Assembly: GCF_002727185.1 (NCBI RefSeq)
Contig: NZ_NIZW01000003.1
Coordinates: 217,501 to 281,500 of the forward strand
DNA length: 64,000 nt
Source: Rhodopirellula bahusiensis
GTDB lineage: Bacteria > Planctomycetota > Planctomycetia > Pirellulales > Pirellulaceae
Direction: 5' to 3'
The notes beneath the pieces were generated by a model. That model was given only the letters and a program-made list of their open reading frames with translations, searched no databases and was not told the origin of the DNA. Of this stretch, positions 55,083 to 63,361 are shown piece after piece. The position numbers and the translations under genes were made by a program. Numbering within the stretch: the stretch's first letter is position 1; each line of letters opens with the position of its first letter.

Positions 55083-55300
55083 GGGCACTCTTGCCTTTTT
55101 ATACCCCACATCTCGAAACACCAAAGATTAGTGTCCGATCAGAGTGGATTAGTGTTCCACCAGAGCGGTCAAGGGAACACTAATCGCCGCTAATCAAACA
55201 CTAATGATTCCTCGGCAAGGGATGTTTAGCCTTAAACCGCTTGTATTCCCAACGCAAGCGGCTCCCAAAAGATGTGGGGTACAAAAAGGCACTCTTGCCC
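55083..55300. repeat. Inverted-repeat element with nested ATTAGTGTT hairpins
   Basis: The outer arms 55083-55113 and 55270-55300 are inverted copies matching at 26 of 31 positions; the four-base core within GGCA-CTCT-TGCC is the same orientation in both arms. Inside, GATTAGTGTTCC (55147-55158) and its perfect inverse GGAACACTAATC (55174-55185) form a hairpin with a 15-base loop, and further ATTAGTGT and ACACTAAT words surround it. It occupies most of the 460-base gap between recQ and hisH; nothing else was found there. Confidence 0.75.
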
Positions 55301-55474
55301 GTCAGAGTTGTGGATGTCGGCCAAGAGTGGCCAACCTGCAACTAAATCAACATGCGGTTGCGCGTCGGGTTAGGACTCGCAAGCTGATTTTATAAAACGA
55401 CCCGATGCACGCCATTCCTTGACTCGTTCCCTCAAAACCACATTCCCTCGAAACCACTTTTGAGACTGGCACCC

Positions 55475-56092
55475 ATGATCACCATCGTCGACTATCAAAT
55501 GGGAAACCTCCGCAGCGTCCAAAAGGCGGTGGAACGTTCGGGCGTGGAGGCGGAGATCACCAGCGACGCCAGCCAAATCGCGGCGGCGGAGCGATTGATC
55601 CTGCCGGGCGTGGGAGCGTTTGGGGATGCGATTGGCGAGATTCGTCGTCGTGATCTGGAGAAGCCGATCAAAGATTTCATCGCGTCGGGCAAACCGTTTT
55701 TGGGAATCTGCCTGGGGCTGCAAATGTTGTTCGAGCAAGGCTTCGAGGGCGGCACCCACGAAGGACTCGGGGTCTTGGGCGGCGATGTGGTTGCATTCGA
55801 ATTGCCCGCCGAGTTCAAAGTCCCGCACATGGGATGGAACGCGGTTAATGTGAAAACCGCCGGCGCGGATCTCGGCATTCAATCCGGAACGCATTTCTAC
55901 TTTGTGCACTCGTACTTCGTTCGCCCGACCGATCCATCGGTGGTCGCACTGACGTGTGATTACGGTGGCGAGTTTTGTGCCGCGGTGCGTCGTGGCAATT
56001 TGATGGCGACCCAGTTCCACCCCGAAAAGAGCCAGGGGGACGGACTGCGATTGATGCAGCGTTTCGCGACCTCACCGGTCGAAGTTGCCTGA
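55475..56092 (+). CDS. hisH: Imidazole glycerol phosphate synthase, glutaminase subunit
   Basis: A 205-residue class I glutamine amidotransferase that supplies ammonia to HisF in histidine synthesis. The start ATG 55475 gives the normal opening MITIVDYQMGNLRSVQKAVE; the frame is open 15 bases further but without a good start. The nucleophile C79 lies in GICLGLQMLFE, and the H182/E184 pair in HPEKSQGDG. GVGAFGDA and VPHMGWN are also diagnostic of HisH. No hisF or other his gene is within the window. The next gene follows after 32 bases. Confidence 0.95.
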   Translation: MITIVDYQMGNLRSVQKAVERSGVEAEITSDASQIAAAERLILPGVGAFGDAIGEIRRRDLEKPIKDFIASGKPFLGICLGLQMLFEQGFEGGTHEGLGVLGGDVVAFELPAEFKVPHMGWNAVNVKTAGADLGIQSGTHFYFVHSYFVRPTDPSVVALTCDYGGEFCAAVRRGNLMATQFHPEKSQGDGLRLMQRFATSPVEVA

Positions 56093-56124
56093 TTCATTCG
56101 CCATACAACCACGAGCACACTCGC

Positions 56125-56682
56125 ATGTCTTCTTCTATCTCGACTCCTCCCGCACACCAATTGCAAACCGAAAACGGGAGTTTGCAAATCCGGTTTGAGT
56201 GGCAACAAGATCGCTACGCCCACGTTGTTCGCTGGCAGTCGGAATCGGGCGAGGTGGTCGAAGCCCGCAGCGTGGAAGGTTCGTCCGATCAGGATTGGCC
56301 CGCCTCACCCGCACTTCAGCAATTGTCGACCGAGACCATCGAAGGCGTGCCAACGATTTTGGGAGTTGGCTGTGCCGGCAGCAGTCACTTCAGTGTCAGC
56401 GTGCAAGTGCTGGAAAAGGGTAATGGGGATGACAACGAATCCGAATCGCCCCGCGTTCGATTTGACTGGGCAGTGAGAATGACCGCGTCCGATGCCAAGG
56501 AGCATCCCGTTGCCGATTTGGGGACCCAGTACTCGGCAGAAAACATGCTCCCGGTTTCTTTGTTGGGGCAAACCCAGTCGGTTCGGCAGTCGGGGGCGAA
56601 CGGCGGAACCAAATTTGTGCCGGATCAATCCGCTGGCGGTCGAACGCGGCAGTGGAGCTACGATCTGCTCGGGGCGACTTAG
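56125..56682 (+). CDS. Small protein of unknown function
   Basis: A 185-residue protein I do not recognise. The start ATG 56125 is chosen because the open frame further upstream overlaps the end of hisH. It appears soluble, beta-rich in the first two thirds (SLQIRFEWQQDRYAHVVRWQ, RFDWAVRMTASDA) and Gly/Gln/Ser-rich at the end. The 32-base spacing behind hisH suggests cotranscription. It is followed directly by the palindrome at 56691. Confidence 0.6.
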   Translation: MSSSISTPPAHQLQTENGSLQIRFEWQQDRYAHVVRWQSESGEVVEARSVEGSSDQDWPASPALQQLSTETIEGVPTILGVGCAGSSHFSVSVQVLEKGNGDDNESESPRVRFDWAVRMTASDAKEHPVADLGTQYSAENMLPVSLLGQTQSVRQSGANGGTKFVPDQSAGGRTRQWSYDLLGAT

Positions 56683-56690
56683 GGTTTTGT

Positions 56691-56748
56691 AGCGGAAGGG
56701 CGCGAGCTCTCCGGTGACGCGGAACCGGGCGGCTCGCGCCGCTCCGCT
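56691..56748. repeat. REP-like GGCGCGAGC palindrome
   Basis: Inner stem GGCGCGAGC (56699-56707) with GCTCGCGCC (56732-56740) and outer stem AGCGGA (56691-56696) with TCCGCT (56743-56748). The loop contains CCGG words. A partner with the same inner stem lies at 59948-59986, so this is a small dispersed repeat. Placed just after a gene end, it could also act as a terminator or transcript stabiliser. Confidence 0.75.
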
Positions 56749-56750
56749 AA

Positions 56751-57179
56751 GGAGGTCGTGCAGTTTTGAAGTGCCGTGCTCGCAAGTTTGAATTCCCCCT
56801 CCTGAACGCAGAGGCCGAGCAGTTTTTAACTGCTGTGTTGCCAAGCGTTTATCATCACCCTCCCCCTGGGAGGGTCGAGCGAAGCGAGGGGAGGGTCGAG
56901 CATCGGAACCAGCGCGTAACCCTCCCCGGCCCGAAGCGGGCCGACCCTCCCAAAGGGAGGGTGAAATAAAACTGCACGACCTCCGGAGTTGGGGAGGGCC
57001 GGAATGCGAGCGTTCAGCGAGAATTCCGGGGAGGGGAGTGAGCGCCGTTTCCCATGCTCGGCCCTCACCCTCGCGTACGCCTGAACGGCGTCGCTCGACC
57101 TCTCCCCAAACTTCGTTTCGGGAGAGGTACGCCGTGTGTAAATCTGCCGAAAAGCGGCAATTAAAAACTGCACGACCTC
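56751..57179. repeat. Repeat unit with 17-base inverted ends, long form
   Basis: Starts with GGAGGTCGTGCAGTTTT (56751-56767) and ends with its inverse at 57163-57179 (AAAACTGCACGACCTC form); an internal copy of the inverted end at 56968-56984 divides it in two. The flanks 56751-56812 and about 56992-57179 match the short unit at 59587-59839 in opposite orientation, about 90% by eye. The interior is built of nested hairpins (CTCTCCC/GGGAGAG). Translations of this DNA are repeat-derived and not genes. The stretch continues to 57225 with a partial GCTCCGCT palindrome; nothing else before the next start at 57298. Confidence 0.8.
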
Positions 57180-57297
57180 GAAGAGGGGAAGACCGGGCGA
57201 CTCACGCCGCTCCGCTGGGAGCGAATGCAAAGCAACCGACCGTTCGGTCTTCATTTGAAATACACTGTGGGTTTTCATTCCTCAGGATGCTGCCTCG

Positions 57298-58314
57298 ATG
57301 TCGAACACCTTTCCTCGTCGCCAAGCGTTGTTGGCGGCCACCACCGTCGCCGCACTGCCCGCCTCGCACCTCTTCGCGTCCGAGTCACCCGCGACGCTGA
57401 CGGCGGCAAATTCGTTGGTCGAAGCGATTCCGACGCCTCCGCTGGCGATGAACACCAGCACGCTTCGCGGACACAACTTGACCGTGCCCCAGCAAATCGA
57501 GGTCGTTGCCAAGGCTGGGTTTGATGGAATCGAACCATGGATTCGCGATCTGCGAAGCTATGTCGATGGTGGCGGCAGCGTCTCCGATCTAAAGAAACAG
57601 CTCGACGATGCGGGACTGAATGTTGTCGGCGCGATCGGTTTTGCTCGTTGGATCGTCGATGACCCCGCGGCACGCAAGGCTGGTTTGGACGAAGCCAAGC
57701 GGGACATGGAGTTGGTCGCTTCGCTCGGCGGCAAACAAATGGCCGCTCCTCCGATTGGTGTTCATCGGACGGAAGAACTCGGCGATGGCGGTGCACCTTC
57801 GCTCGAGACGATTGGGGAGCGTTACCGGGCGATTTTGGAACTTGGTGACACGATGGGCGTGACACCGTTGCTGGAGCTTTGGGGGTTCTCGCCGGTGCTG
57901 CATCGTTTGGCAGAATTGGCTTACGTTTCGACGGCGGCGTCTCACCCGTCCGCCGCGGTGCTGCCGGATTTCTATCACATCTACAAAGGCGGCAATGACA
58001 TGTCGTCGCTGGGCATGATCGAAGCGTCACGCATGCCGCTGTTCCACATCAATGACTATCCCGGTCAGCCCGGCATCGATGTGATCGCTGACAAGGATCG
58101 CGTGTACCCGGGCGATGGAGTGTGTGACTTGGTCGGCACCATTGCCATGTTGCTTCGCAATGGATTCGTCGGCACGTTTTCGTTGGAGTTGTTCAACCCC
58201 GGTTATTGGAAGCTGCCCGCTGACAAGGTTGCCGCGGAAGGTTGCCAGAAATCGCGAGACGTGATCGCGAAAGCGGTGGAAGCAGCGAAGCAAGACGCAG
58301 CCGAGCAGGCTTGA
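57298..58314 (+). CDS. Secreted sugar phosphate isomerase/epimerase-like protein
   Basis: A 338-residue TIM-barrel protein of the AP-endonuclease-2/xylose-isomerase-like family. The N-terminus NTFPRRQALLAATTVAALPA is a twin-arginine-type signal, common on planctomycete members. Barrel segments are visible at EVVAKAGFDGIEPWIRDL, AGLNVVGAIGFARWIVDD, ELVASLGGKQMAAPPIGV, ELGDTMGVTPLLELWGF and FVGTFSLELFNPGYWKLP, where conserved acidic and histidine residues would bind a metal. Substrate is unknown, perhaps a sugar or inositol. The transporter gene starts six bases after the stop, so they form an operon. Confidence 0.88.
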   Translation: MSNTFPRRQALLAATTVAALPASHLFASESPATLTAANSLVEAIPTPPLAMNTSTLRGHNLTVPQQIEVVAKAGFDGIEPWIRDLRSYVDGGGSVSDLKKQLDDAGLNVVGAIGFARWIVDDPAARKAGLDEAKRDMELVASLGGKQMAAPPIGVHRTEELGDGGAPSLETIGERYRAILELGDTMGVTPLLELWGFSPVLHRLAELAYVSTAASHPSAAVLPDFYHIYKGGNDMSSLGMIEASRMPLFHINDYPGQPGIDVIADKDRVYPGDGVCDLVGTIAMLLRNGFVGTFSLELFNPGYWKLPADKVAAEGCQKSRDVIAKAVEAAKQDAAEQA

Positions 58315-58319
58315 ACCGA

Positions 58320-59354
58320 ATGAAACCACTTTTCGCCTGGGGACGACGGCACGGGTTTCTTCTGACGTTGGCGGTCTTGTTCGCGATTGGATTCACCGCC
58401 GCCGACTATCTTCGGCCGGTGGCGGAACAGGATTGGCTTCGCAGTGCGGTGGTGTTTGCCGTGATGTGGGCCTCGGGCCTGACGCTGCCTTTGCGTTCGG
58501 TGACCGATGCGGTGCGGCGGCCGACCGCGGTGTTGGCAGCGGTCAGCCTCAATACCGTGGCGGTCCCTTTGGCCGCATGGTGGATTGCAGGATGGATCGC
58601 ACCTGAATGGAAGTTGTCGTTCTACGTGGCGTCGCTGGTGCCATGCACGCTCGCCTCCGCAATGGTGTGGACACGCCGCGCCGGCGGTGACGATTCGATC
58701 CCGATGCTGACCACGGTGGTGACCAACCTCGCCTGCGTCGGCGTGATCCCGCTGGGATGGTGGTTGGTGTCGGATACCGAAGCCGTAGCGGAACTCACAC
58801 GAGGGCTGCAGGAGATCGGCGCAGCAGTCGGGGGTGACGACAGCGGTACAGGTGGCCAGACGCTGGCGAGTCAAGCGATCAAGTTAGGATTGGTGGTGGT
58901 GGCTCCTTTGACCTTGGCCCAGTGCATGCGGCGTTGGGGATGGGCCGAATGGGCGGATCGAGCCAAGCCGACGTTGTCCTGGGCGGCTCAGGGAGGCATC
59001 CTGATCATGGTGGTGTTCGGTGCCGTGACCACCGCCGACAAGTTGGTTGCCATCACGCAGGAAGGCGGTGCAGCGGTCTTTGCCCAATTGATTGCCGCCG
59101 CGTCTGCGATGCACTTGGTGTGTTTAGTAGTCGGGATCCTTTTCACGCGATGGATCTTGCGTCGCGGACGCGAGACCCAAATCGCGGTGGGGTTCTCGGC
59201 CAGTCAAAAGACGCTCGCGATTGGTTTGCAAACGTCGATGGACCTGGGCGTCAGCGTGTTGCCGATGATCATCTATCACGTCACTCAATTGATCTGGGAC
59301 ACCGTCGTCGCCGATGCTTGGTTGGCGAAGGGGAAGAAGGATTCCGCCGAGTGA
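58320..59354 (+). CDS. Bile acid:sodium symporter (BASS) family protein
   Basis: A 344-residue membrane protein with about nine helices. The pattern FAVMWASGLTLPLRSVTDAVRRP, LASAMVWTRRAGGDDSIPML and FSASQKTLAIGLQTSM fits the SBF/BASS family, which imports organic acids with sodium. ATG 58320 lies six bases after the isomerase stop; the open frame upstream runs inside that gene. The 60-residue region near 160-185 (glycine-rich, GAAVGGDDSGTGGQT) is a loop insertion. It probably handles the substrate or product of the isomerase-like enzyme. Both genes are flanked by inverted repeat units. Confidence 0.85.
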   Translation: MKPLFAWGRRHGFLLTLAVLFAIGFTAADYLRPVAEQDWLRSAVVFAVMWASGLTLPLRSVTDAVRRPTAVLAAVSLNTVAVPLAAWWIAGWIAPEWKLSFYVASLVPCTLASAMVWTRRAGGDDSIPMLTTVVTNLACVGVIPLGWWLVSDTEAVAELTRGLQEIGAAVGGDDSGTGGQTLASQAIKLGLVVVAPLTLAQCMRRWGWAEWADRAKPTLSWAAQGGILIMVVFGAVTTADKLVAITQEGGAAVFAQLIAAASAMHLVCLVVGILFTRWILRRGRETQIAVGFSASQKTLAIGLQTSMDLGVSVLPMIIYHVTQLIWDTVVADAWLAKGKKDSAE

Positions 59355-59431
59355 TGTGCGGTCAGGTTTTGTGTGAGCCGTTTGAAATTTGAGATCTCCC
59401 CCGCCTTTTCCAGTGCGTATGTTTTCAGTCA

Positions 59432-59546
59432 CCTCTCCCCCGACGAAGTTGGGGGAGAGGTCGAACGGGCCGATCGAGGCCCTGTTCGGGTGAGGGGGCT
59501 ATGCACCGCAAACTTGGCTTCGCAAAACGCGTGGCCCCCTCACCCG
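59432..59546. repeat. Cluster of perfect hairpins
   Basis: A 10-base perfect stem CCTCTCCCCC/GGGGGAGAGG at 59432-59441 and 59451-59460 (9-base loop), then a 13-base perfect inverted pair CGGGTGAGGGGGC/GCCCCCTCACCCG at 59487-59499 and 59534-59546. It stands directly before the repeat unit at 59587 and shares its style of CTCTCCC hairpins. May include the terminator of the transporter gene. Confidence 0.75.
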
Positions 59547-59586
59547 GATCTCGCTGAACGCTCGCTCCGGCCTCTCCCCCAGCTTC

Positions 59587-59839
59587 GGAGGTCGTGCAGT
59601 TTTCTGGTGCCGCTTTTCGGCAGATTAACACACAGCGCACCTCTCCCGAAACGAAGTTTGGGGAGAGGTCGAGCGACGCCGTTCAGGCGTACGCGAGGGT
59701 GAGGGCCGAGCATGGGAAAGGGCGCGCACTACCCTCCCCGGAATTCTCGCTGAACGCTCGCATTCCGACCCTCCCCAACTGCGTTCAGGAGGGTGATTTC
59801 AAACTTGCGAGCACAGCACTTAAAAACTGCACGACCTCC
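59587..59839. repeat. Repeat unit with 17-base inverted ends, short form
   Basis: 253 bases bounded by GGAGGTCGTGCAGTTTT (59587-59603) and its perfect inverse (59823-59839). The whole unit matches, in opposite orientation, the two flanks of the long unit at 56751-57179. Interior hairpins include CCTCTCCC with GGGAGAGG. Together the units form an inverted pair around the isomerase-transporter operon. Confidence 0.85.
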
Positions 59840-59947
59840 TTCGCTGAGGGAGAGGTGACGCATTGATTTAAACCACGAATCAGCGCCTGCCAAAATCGCA
59901 TCACCTCCAAGCAAGCCAAGAACAACAAGTGACTAGCCTAGCGGTGC

Positions 59948-60012
59948 GGCGCGAGCTGCCCGGCGAGGAACCTGAGGGCTCGCGCCCTGTCTTGACGGGG
60001 ATGACAGGCTGG
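59948..60012. repeat. REP-like palindromes near the rtcR end
   Basis: GGCGCGAGC (59948-59956) pairs with GCTCGCGCC (59978-59986), the same stem as at 56699-56740. Just after it lies ACAGGCTGGAAGCCTATC at about 60004-60021, a second short palindrome (AGGCT/AGCCT). They lie just beyond the stop of rtcR and close the repeat-rich block 59355-60027. No gene seen in that block. Confidence 0.65.
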
Positions 60013-60027
60013 AAGCCTATCCCACGA

Positions 60028-61644
60028 TCAGAGCAATTCATCCCAGCTCAAGCCAAAGCGATGCAGGTACTTTCGCAGTCGGTCGGCGTCGTTGGGTTTT
60101 GCCTTCGCTTTGCGTGACTCGGCGAACAAGGTGCGGCCGGCTTGTGACAGCGATCGGCTTTGACGGCAAACTCGAACGACCTCGGCGAGCTGCACTCGGT
60201 CGAAACGATCCAGCTGTGCGATTTGCGAATCATCCAAGCAACTCGCTAAGACGTCGTCGTCACCGTGAGCATCCGTGGTTTGCCAGCTTGATCGTAGCCT
60301 GGCGATTTCTTCGTGGACCAACTCGATGGTGATGCGTCCGCCTTCGGCAAGTGTCCCCATTCGTGTCACAGCCGCATTGAGATCGCGGAAATTCGCGTTC
60401 CATGTTGTGGTCGGGTCCATCGCGAAATCAAGGAACGCTTTGCGAGCCTCTTTGCTGATCGTGACCTTCTGACCGGAGTCGCGTGTGAATTGTTGCAGTT
60501 CGTAATCGAGGTTGGGGTCGATGTCCGCGCGCCGTTCACGAAGGCCCGGCAACTGAAACGACCAGAGGTTGATCCTCGCCAACAGGTCTTCGCGAAATCT
60601 GCCTGCAGTGACTTCCGCCACCAAGTCACGGTTGGTTCCCGCGATCAATTGAAAGTCGCTGTGAATGCTTTGGTCGGAACCAACCGGGGTGAATTCCTTC
60701 TCTTCGATCGCACGCAACAACATGGCTTGTTCATCGAGTCCGAGTTCGCCGATTTCGTCAAGAAACAACATTCCACCATCGGCGGATTTCAGCAGTCCCG
60801 CACGCGCGGAGTTCGCGCCCGTGAATGCACCTTTGGTGTGGCCGAACAAGGCCGACATCGCTTGTTCGCCGCGGATCGTTGCGCAGTTGATTTCGACGAA
60901 CGGGCCGAAGACTTGCCGTCGGCTGTGCTTGAGTTCGTAGATCAGTTTCGCGAGTTGCGTTTTGCCTGCACCCGTTGGTCCCGACATCAGGATCGGTGCT
61001 TTGGTTGCCAAGGTGACTTTCTCGATTCGATCGATCAATGCATTGAATGATTCGTCTTTCGTATCGATGCCACGTTTGAGGATGGAGCGTGCTTCATCGT
61101 GCTCTTGCCGAAACCGCTTGGCCAGTTCGTCGTAGCGGGACAGGTCCAAGTCGATGATTTGGAACGTCCCTTCAACCGATGCGGCTTCGTCGTGTTTCGA
61201 TCGGCCTCGTCCCGGTGGCGGCGACGTTTGAATCAGACGTCCAGGCAGGTGCCGCGTCTCCGTCAGCAGGAACAAGCAGATCTGTGCGACGTGCGTCCCA
61301 GTGGTGATGTGAATCAAATAGTCTTCAGCGTCGGTGTCGAACGCGTACTCGCGAGAGAACTGATGCAGTCCCGCGTAAACCTCTTCCAAATCCCAAGGGT
61401 CTTTAAGTGTGACCGGATGAGCTCGCACGGACGTTTCGGGCGAGACGGTTTCGATGTCCTGAATCACCTGATTGGCTAGCTTGGAATAGCGGCGTTCGAC
61501 GATCAGCTCGAATCGATCGACGATCAAGTCTTCTTGCTGGCAGATCGCAACGGTCGGACGCCATGTGGCCCATCGATCACGAGATTTCCGGGGTTGATCC
61601 AAATGGACTCCGAGGAAACCGATAACGACACATTTCTTGCTCAT
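60028..61644 (-). CDS. rtcR: Sigma-54-dependent activator of the RNA-repair operon
   Basis: A 538-residue bacterial enhancer-binding protein. The N-terminal domain (KKCVVIGFLGVHLDQPRKSRDRW to LIHITTGTHVAQICLFLLTE) is the RtcR-specific CARF-like sensor domain. The AAA+ domain has Walker A SGPTGAGKTQLAKLIYELK, the sigma-54-contacting loop GHTKGAFTGANSARAG, Walker B GGMLFLDEIGELG and a sensor arginine region. The C-terminus is a helix-turn-helix (AEVVRVCRQSRSLSQAGRTL). RtcR is known to switch on rtcBA from a sigma-54 promoter after RNA damage. It is divergent from rtcB with the promoter in between, the same arrangement as in E. coli. Confidence 0.95.
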   Translation of the reverse strand: MSKKCVVIGFLGVHLDQPRKSRDRWATWRPTVAICQQEDLIVDRFELIVERRYSKLANQVIQDIETVSPETSVRAHPVTLKDPWDLEEVYAGLHQFSREYAFDTDAEDYLIHITTGTHVAQICLFLLTETRHLPGRLIQTSPPPGRGRSKHDEAASVEGTFQIIDLDLSRYDELAKRFRQEHDEARSILKRGIDTKDESFNALIDRIEKVTLATKAPILMSGPTGAGKTQLAKLIYELKHSRRQVFGPFVEINCATIRGEQAMSALFGHTKGAFTGANSARAGLLKSADGGMLFLDEIGELGLDEQAMLLRAIEEKEFTPVGSDQSIHSDFQLIAGTNRDLVAEVTAGRFREDLLARINLWSFQLPGLRERRADIDPNLDYELQQFTRDSGQKVTISKEARKAFLDFAMDPTTTWNANFRDLNAAVTRMGTLAEGGRITIELVHEEIARLRSSWQTTDAHGDDDVLASCLDDSQIAQLDRFDRVQLAEVVRVCRQSRSLSQAGRTLFAESRKAKAKPNDADRLRKYLHRFGLSWDELL

Positions 61645-61765
61645 AGACCACAGTATAAATGGCGAGCGGAGAGGATAGGCAGCTTGGGTTTTTCGTGCCG
61701 CGTTTTAAATAGCCTGGATTTCGTAAGTGGTTTTAGAATAGGTCTTTAAGGGAATTGTGGGCGGT

Positions 61766-61781
61766 TTGGCACAGGCGGTGC
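61766..61781 (+). promoter_or_regulatory. Sigma-54 promoter of rtcBA
   Basis: TTGGCAC (-24 element, GG at 61768-61769) and GGTGC (-12 element, GC at 61780-61781) with exactly ten bases between GG and GC, as required for sigma-54. Transcription would start near 61793, about 36 bases before the rtcB start. The match to the -24 box is very good and to the -12 box fair. Divergent rtcR, a sigma-54 activator, makes this the expected control site. Confidence 0.85.
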
Positions 61782-61828
61782 GTTAGCGGTTCGTAACAAC
61801 AACCACTTTTCCTTTGTTCGAGATTCAC

Positions 61829-63361
61829 ATGACGACTTCGACCAAGACCCGTCCCAGCACGGACTCGCGAAACCAGTACTCCGGCCCCGGAATGGTTGCC
61901 ACCGGCGAAGCAACCGCATTGCTTCGAACGGAAACGACCCCACCGATTCGTGTCTTCGGAACCGAGTCCATTCGCGAAACTTTTGACGACTTGTGCCTGC
62001 AACAAGCGGTCAATTCGCGGTTGGCTCCCGGTGTGACGGATTTGGTTTTGAATCCAGACGCGCACTGTGGTTATGGAGCACCGGTCGGTTGCGTCATGGT
62101 CTCGCCCACTCACGTTTATCCGGGGCCGGTTGGAGTCGATATCAAGTGTTCGATGAGTTTGCTGCAATTGGATCTTCCCGCCGAAGCGATTGAGGACCGC
62201 AAGGTTCGTCGAGCATTGATTTCCACGATCTGCCAACGCACACCGACGGGGGCGGGCAAGGGACAACGCAGCGTGACCAAGGCTCGGCACGTCAACCGAA
62301 CACTCGGAAAGCAATTGGTGACCGAAGGAGCAAGCGACGATGTGTGTCGCGCTCTTGGGATCCCGACCAGTTGGGCGTACCGCTGCGAGGACTCACATCA
62401 TGTTGGACATGATGACACGCCGTTGGCACTCGAAAACCGACTGGAAACGATCCTGGGACATCGCCATATGAGTAACTTCAGTGACAAGATGCAACAACTG
62501 GGTTCGTATGGAGGCGGGAACCACTTCGGTGAATGTGAGGTGGTGGAAGTCGGTGACGATGACCGAGCCCGCGACGTGGCTCAAACGTTTGGTCTGATCG
62601 ACGGGAAAGTTGCGTTCTTGTCACACTGTGGGTCACGAGGCTTTGGTCACAACTTGGCATCGGGGCAATTCCGCACGTTGCAAGACAAGTTTGATCGGTG
62701 GGGAATTCCGCTTCCTGCCGGTGATCGGCAATTGGTTTACGCTCCTTTGGGATCCGATGAAGCGAACGACTACCTGGACGACATGGCGTTGGGAGCTAAC
62801 TTCGCGACCGTGAACCATTTGCTGATCAATGCTCTCGTACTGGAAGCGTTCCAAGAAGTGATTCCGGGAACACGTGGGAACTTGGTTTACTTCATCAGTC
62901 ACAACATTGCTCGAAAGGAAATCGTGGACAATCAACCGGCATGGGTGCACCGAAAAGGTGCCACGCGGGCGATGCCAGGTGGGCATCATTCGCTTGCCGA
63001 CACTCCGTTTGCAAAGTCGGGGCATCCGATTTTGTTGCCCGGGAATCCGCGAGATGGTTCAGCGGTGATGGTGGCTGATGAGGGCGCGTCGACGTCCTGT
63101 TACAGCGTCAATCATGGTGCCGGACGAGTGCTCGGGCGTCGTCATGCCAAGCGTGTGCTGGATCAAACAACCGTGGACTCAGAATTTGATTCCAACGATA
63201 TCCTGAGCAATTGTCGCAAGTACCCAATCGACGAGGCCCCCGCCGCATACAAAGACTTCAACGAAGTTCTGCGTTCGGTGAAGTCCGCGGGATTGGCAAG
63301 CGAGGTGGCTCGTTTGAAAGCACGATTCGTGATCAAGGATGCGAGCAAAGCGGATGATTGA
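61829..63361 (+). CDS. rtcB: RNA-splicing ligase RtcB
   Basis: A 510-residue GTP-dependent ligase that joins RNA 2',3'-cyclic phosphate or 3'-phosphate ends to 5'-OH ends. Conserved segments are NPDAHCGYGAPVGCVMVS, GPVGVDIKCSMSLLQLD with the metal cysteine, GSYGGGNHFGECEVVE, FLSHCGSRGFGHNLA and YSVNHGAGRVLGRR with the guanylylated H429. ATG 61829 is chosen over an upstream TTG in frame. The gene stands under the sigma-54 promoter at 61766 and overlaps rtcA by eight bases, a coupled pair. Length is somewhat above E. coli RtcB. Confidence 0.95.
   Translation: MTTSTKTRPSTDSRNQYSGPGMVATGEATALLRTETTPPIRVFGTESIRETFDDLCLQQAVNSRLAPGVTDLVLNPDAHCGYGAPVGCVMVSPTHVYPGPVGVDIKCSMSLLQLDLPAEAIEDRKVRRALISTICQRTPTGAGKGQRSVTKARHVNRTLGKQLVTEGASDDVCRALGIPTSWAYRCEDSHHVGHDDTPLALENRLETILGHRHMSNFSDKMQQLGSYGGGNHFGECEVVEVGDDDRARDVAQTFGLIDGKVAFLSHCGSRGFGHNLASGQFRTLQDKFDRWGIPLPAGDRQLVYAPLGSDEANDYLDDMALGANFATVNHLLINALVLEAFQEVIPGTRGNLVYFISHNIARKEIVDNQPAWVHRKGATRAMPGGHHSLADTPFAKSGHPILLPGNPRDGSAVMVADEGASTSCYSVNHGAGRVLGRRHAKRVLDQTTVDSEFDSNDILSNCRKYPIDEAPAAYKDFNEVLRSVKSAGLASEVARLKARFVIKDASKADD

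Noticed and set aside
56826-57278. 150-codon minus-strand frame in the repeat block
   Set aside because: Its translation (SPETKFGERSSDAVQAYARV) recurs in the other repeat unit at 59594-59866, so it is repeat DNA in open frame, not a gene.
59594-59866. 90-codon plus-strand frame
   Set aside because: Repeat-derived, see the frame at 56826; the two are inverted copies.
60313-61050. Long plus-strand frame opposite rtcR
   Set aside because: Antisense shadow of the AAA+ domain of rtcR.
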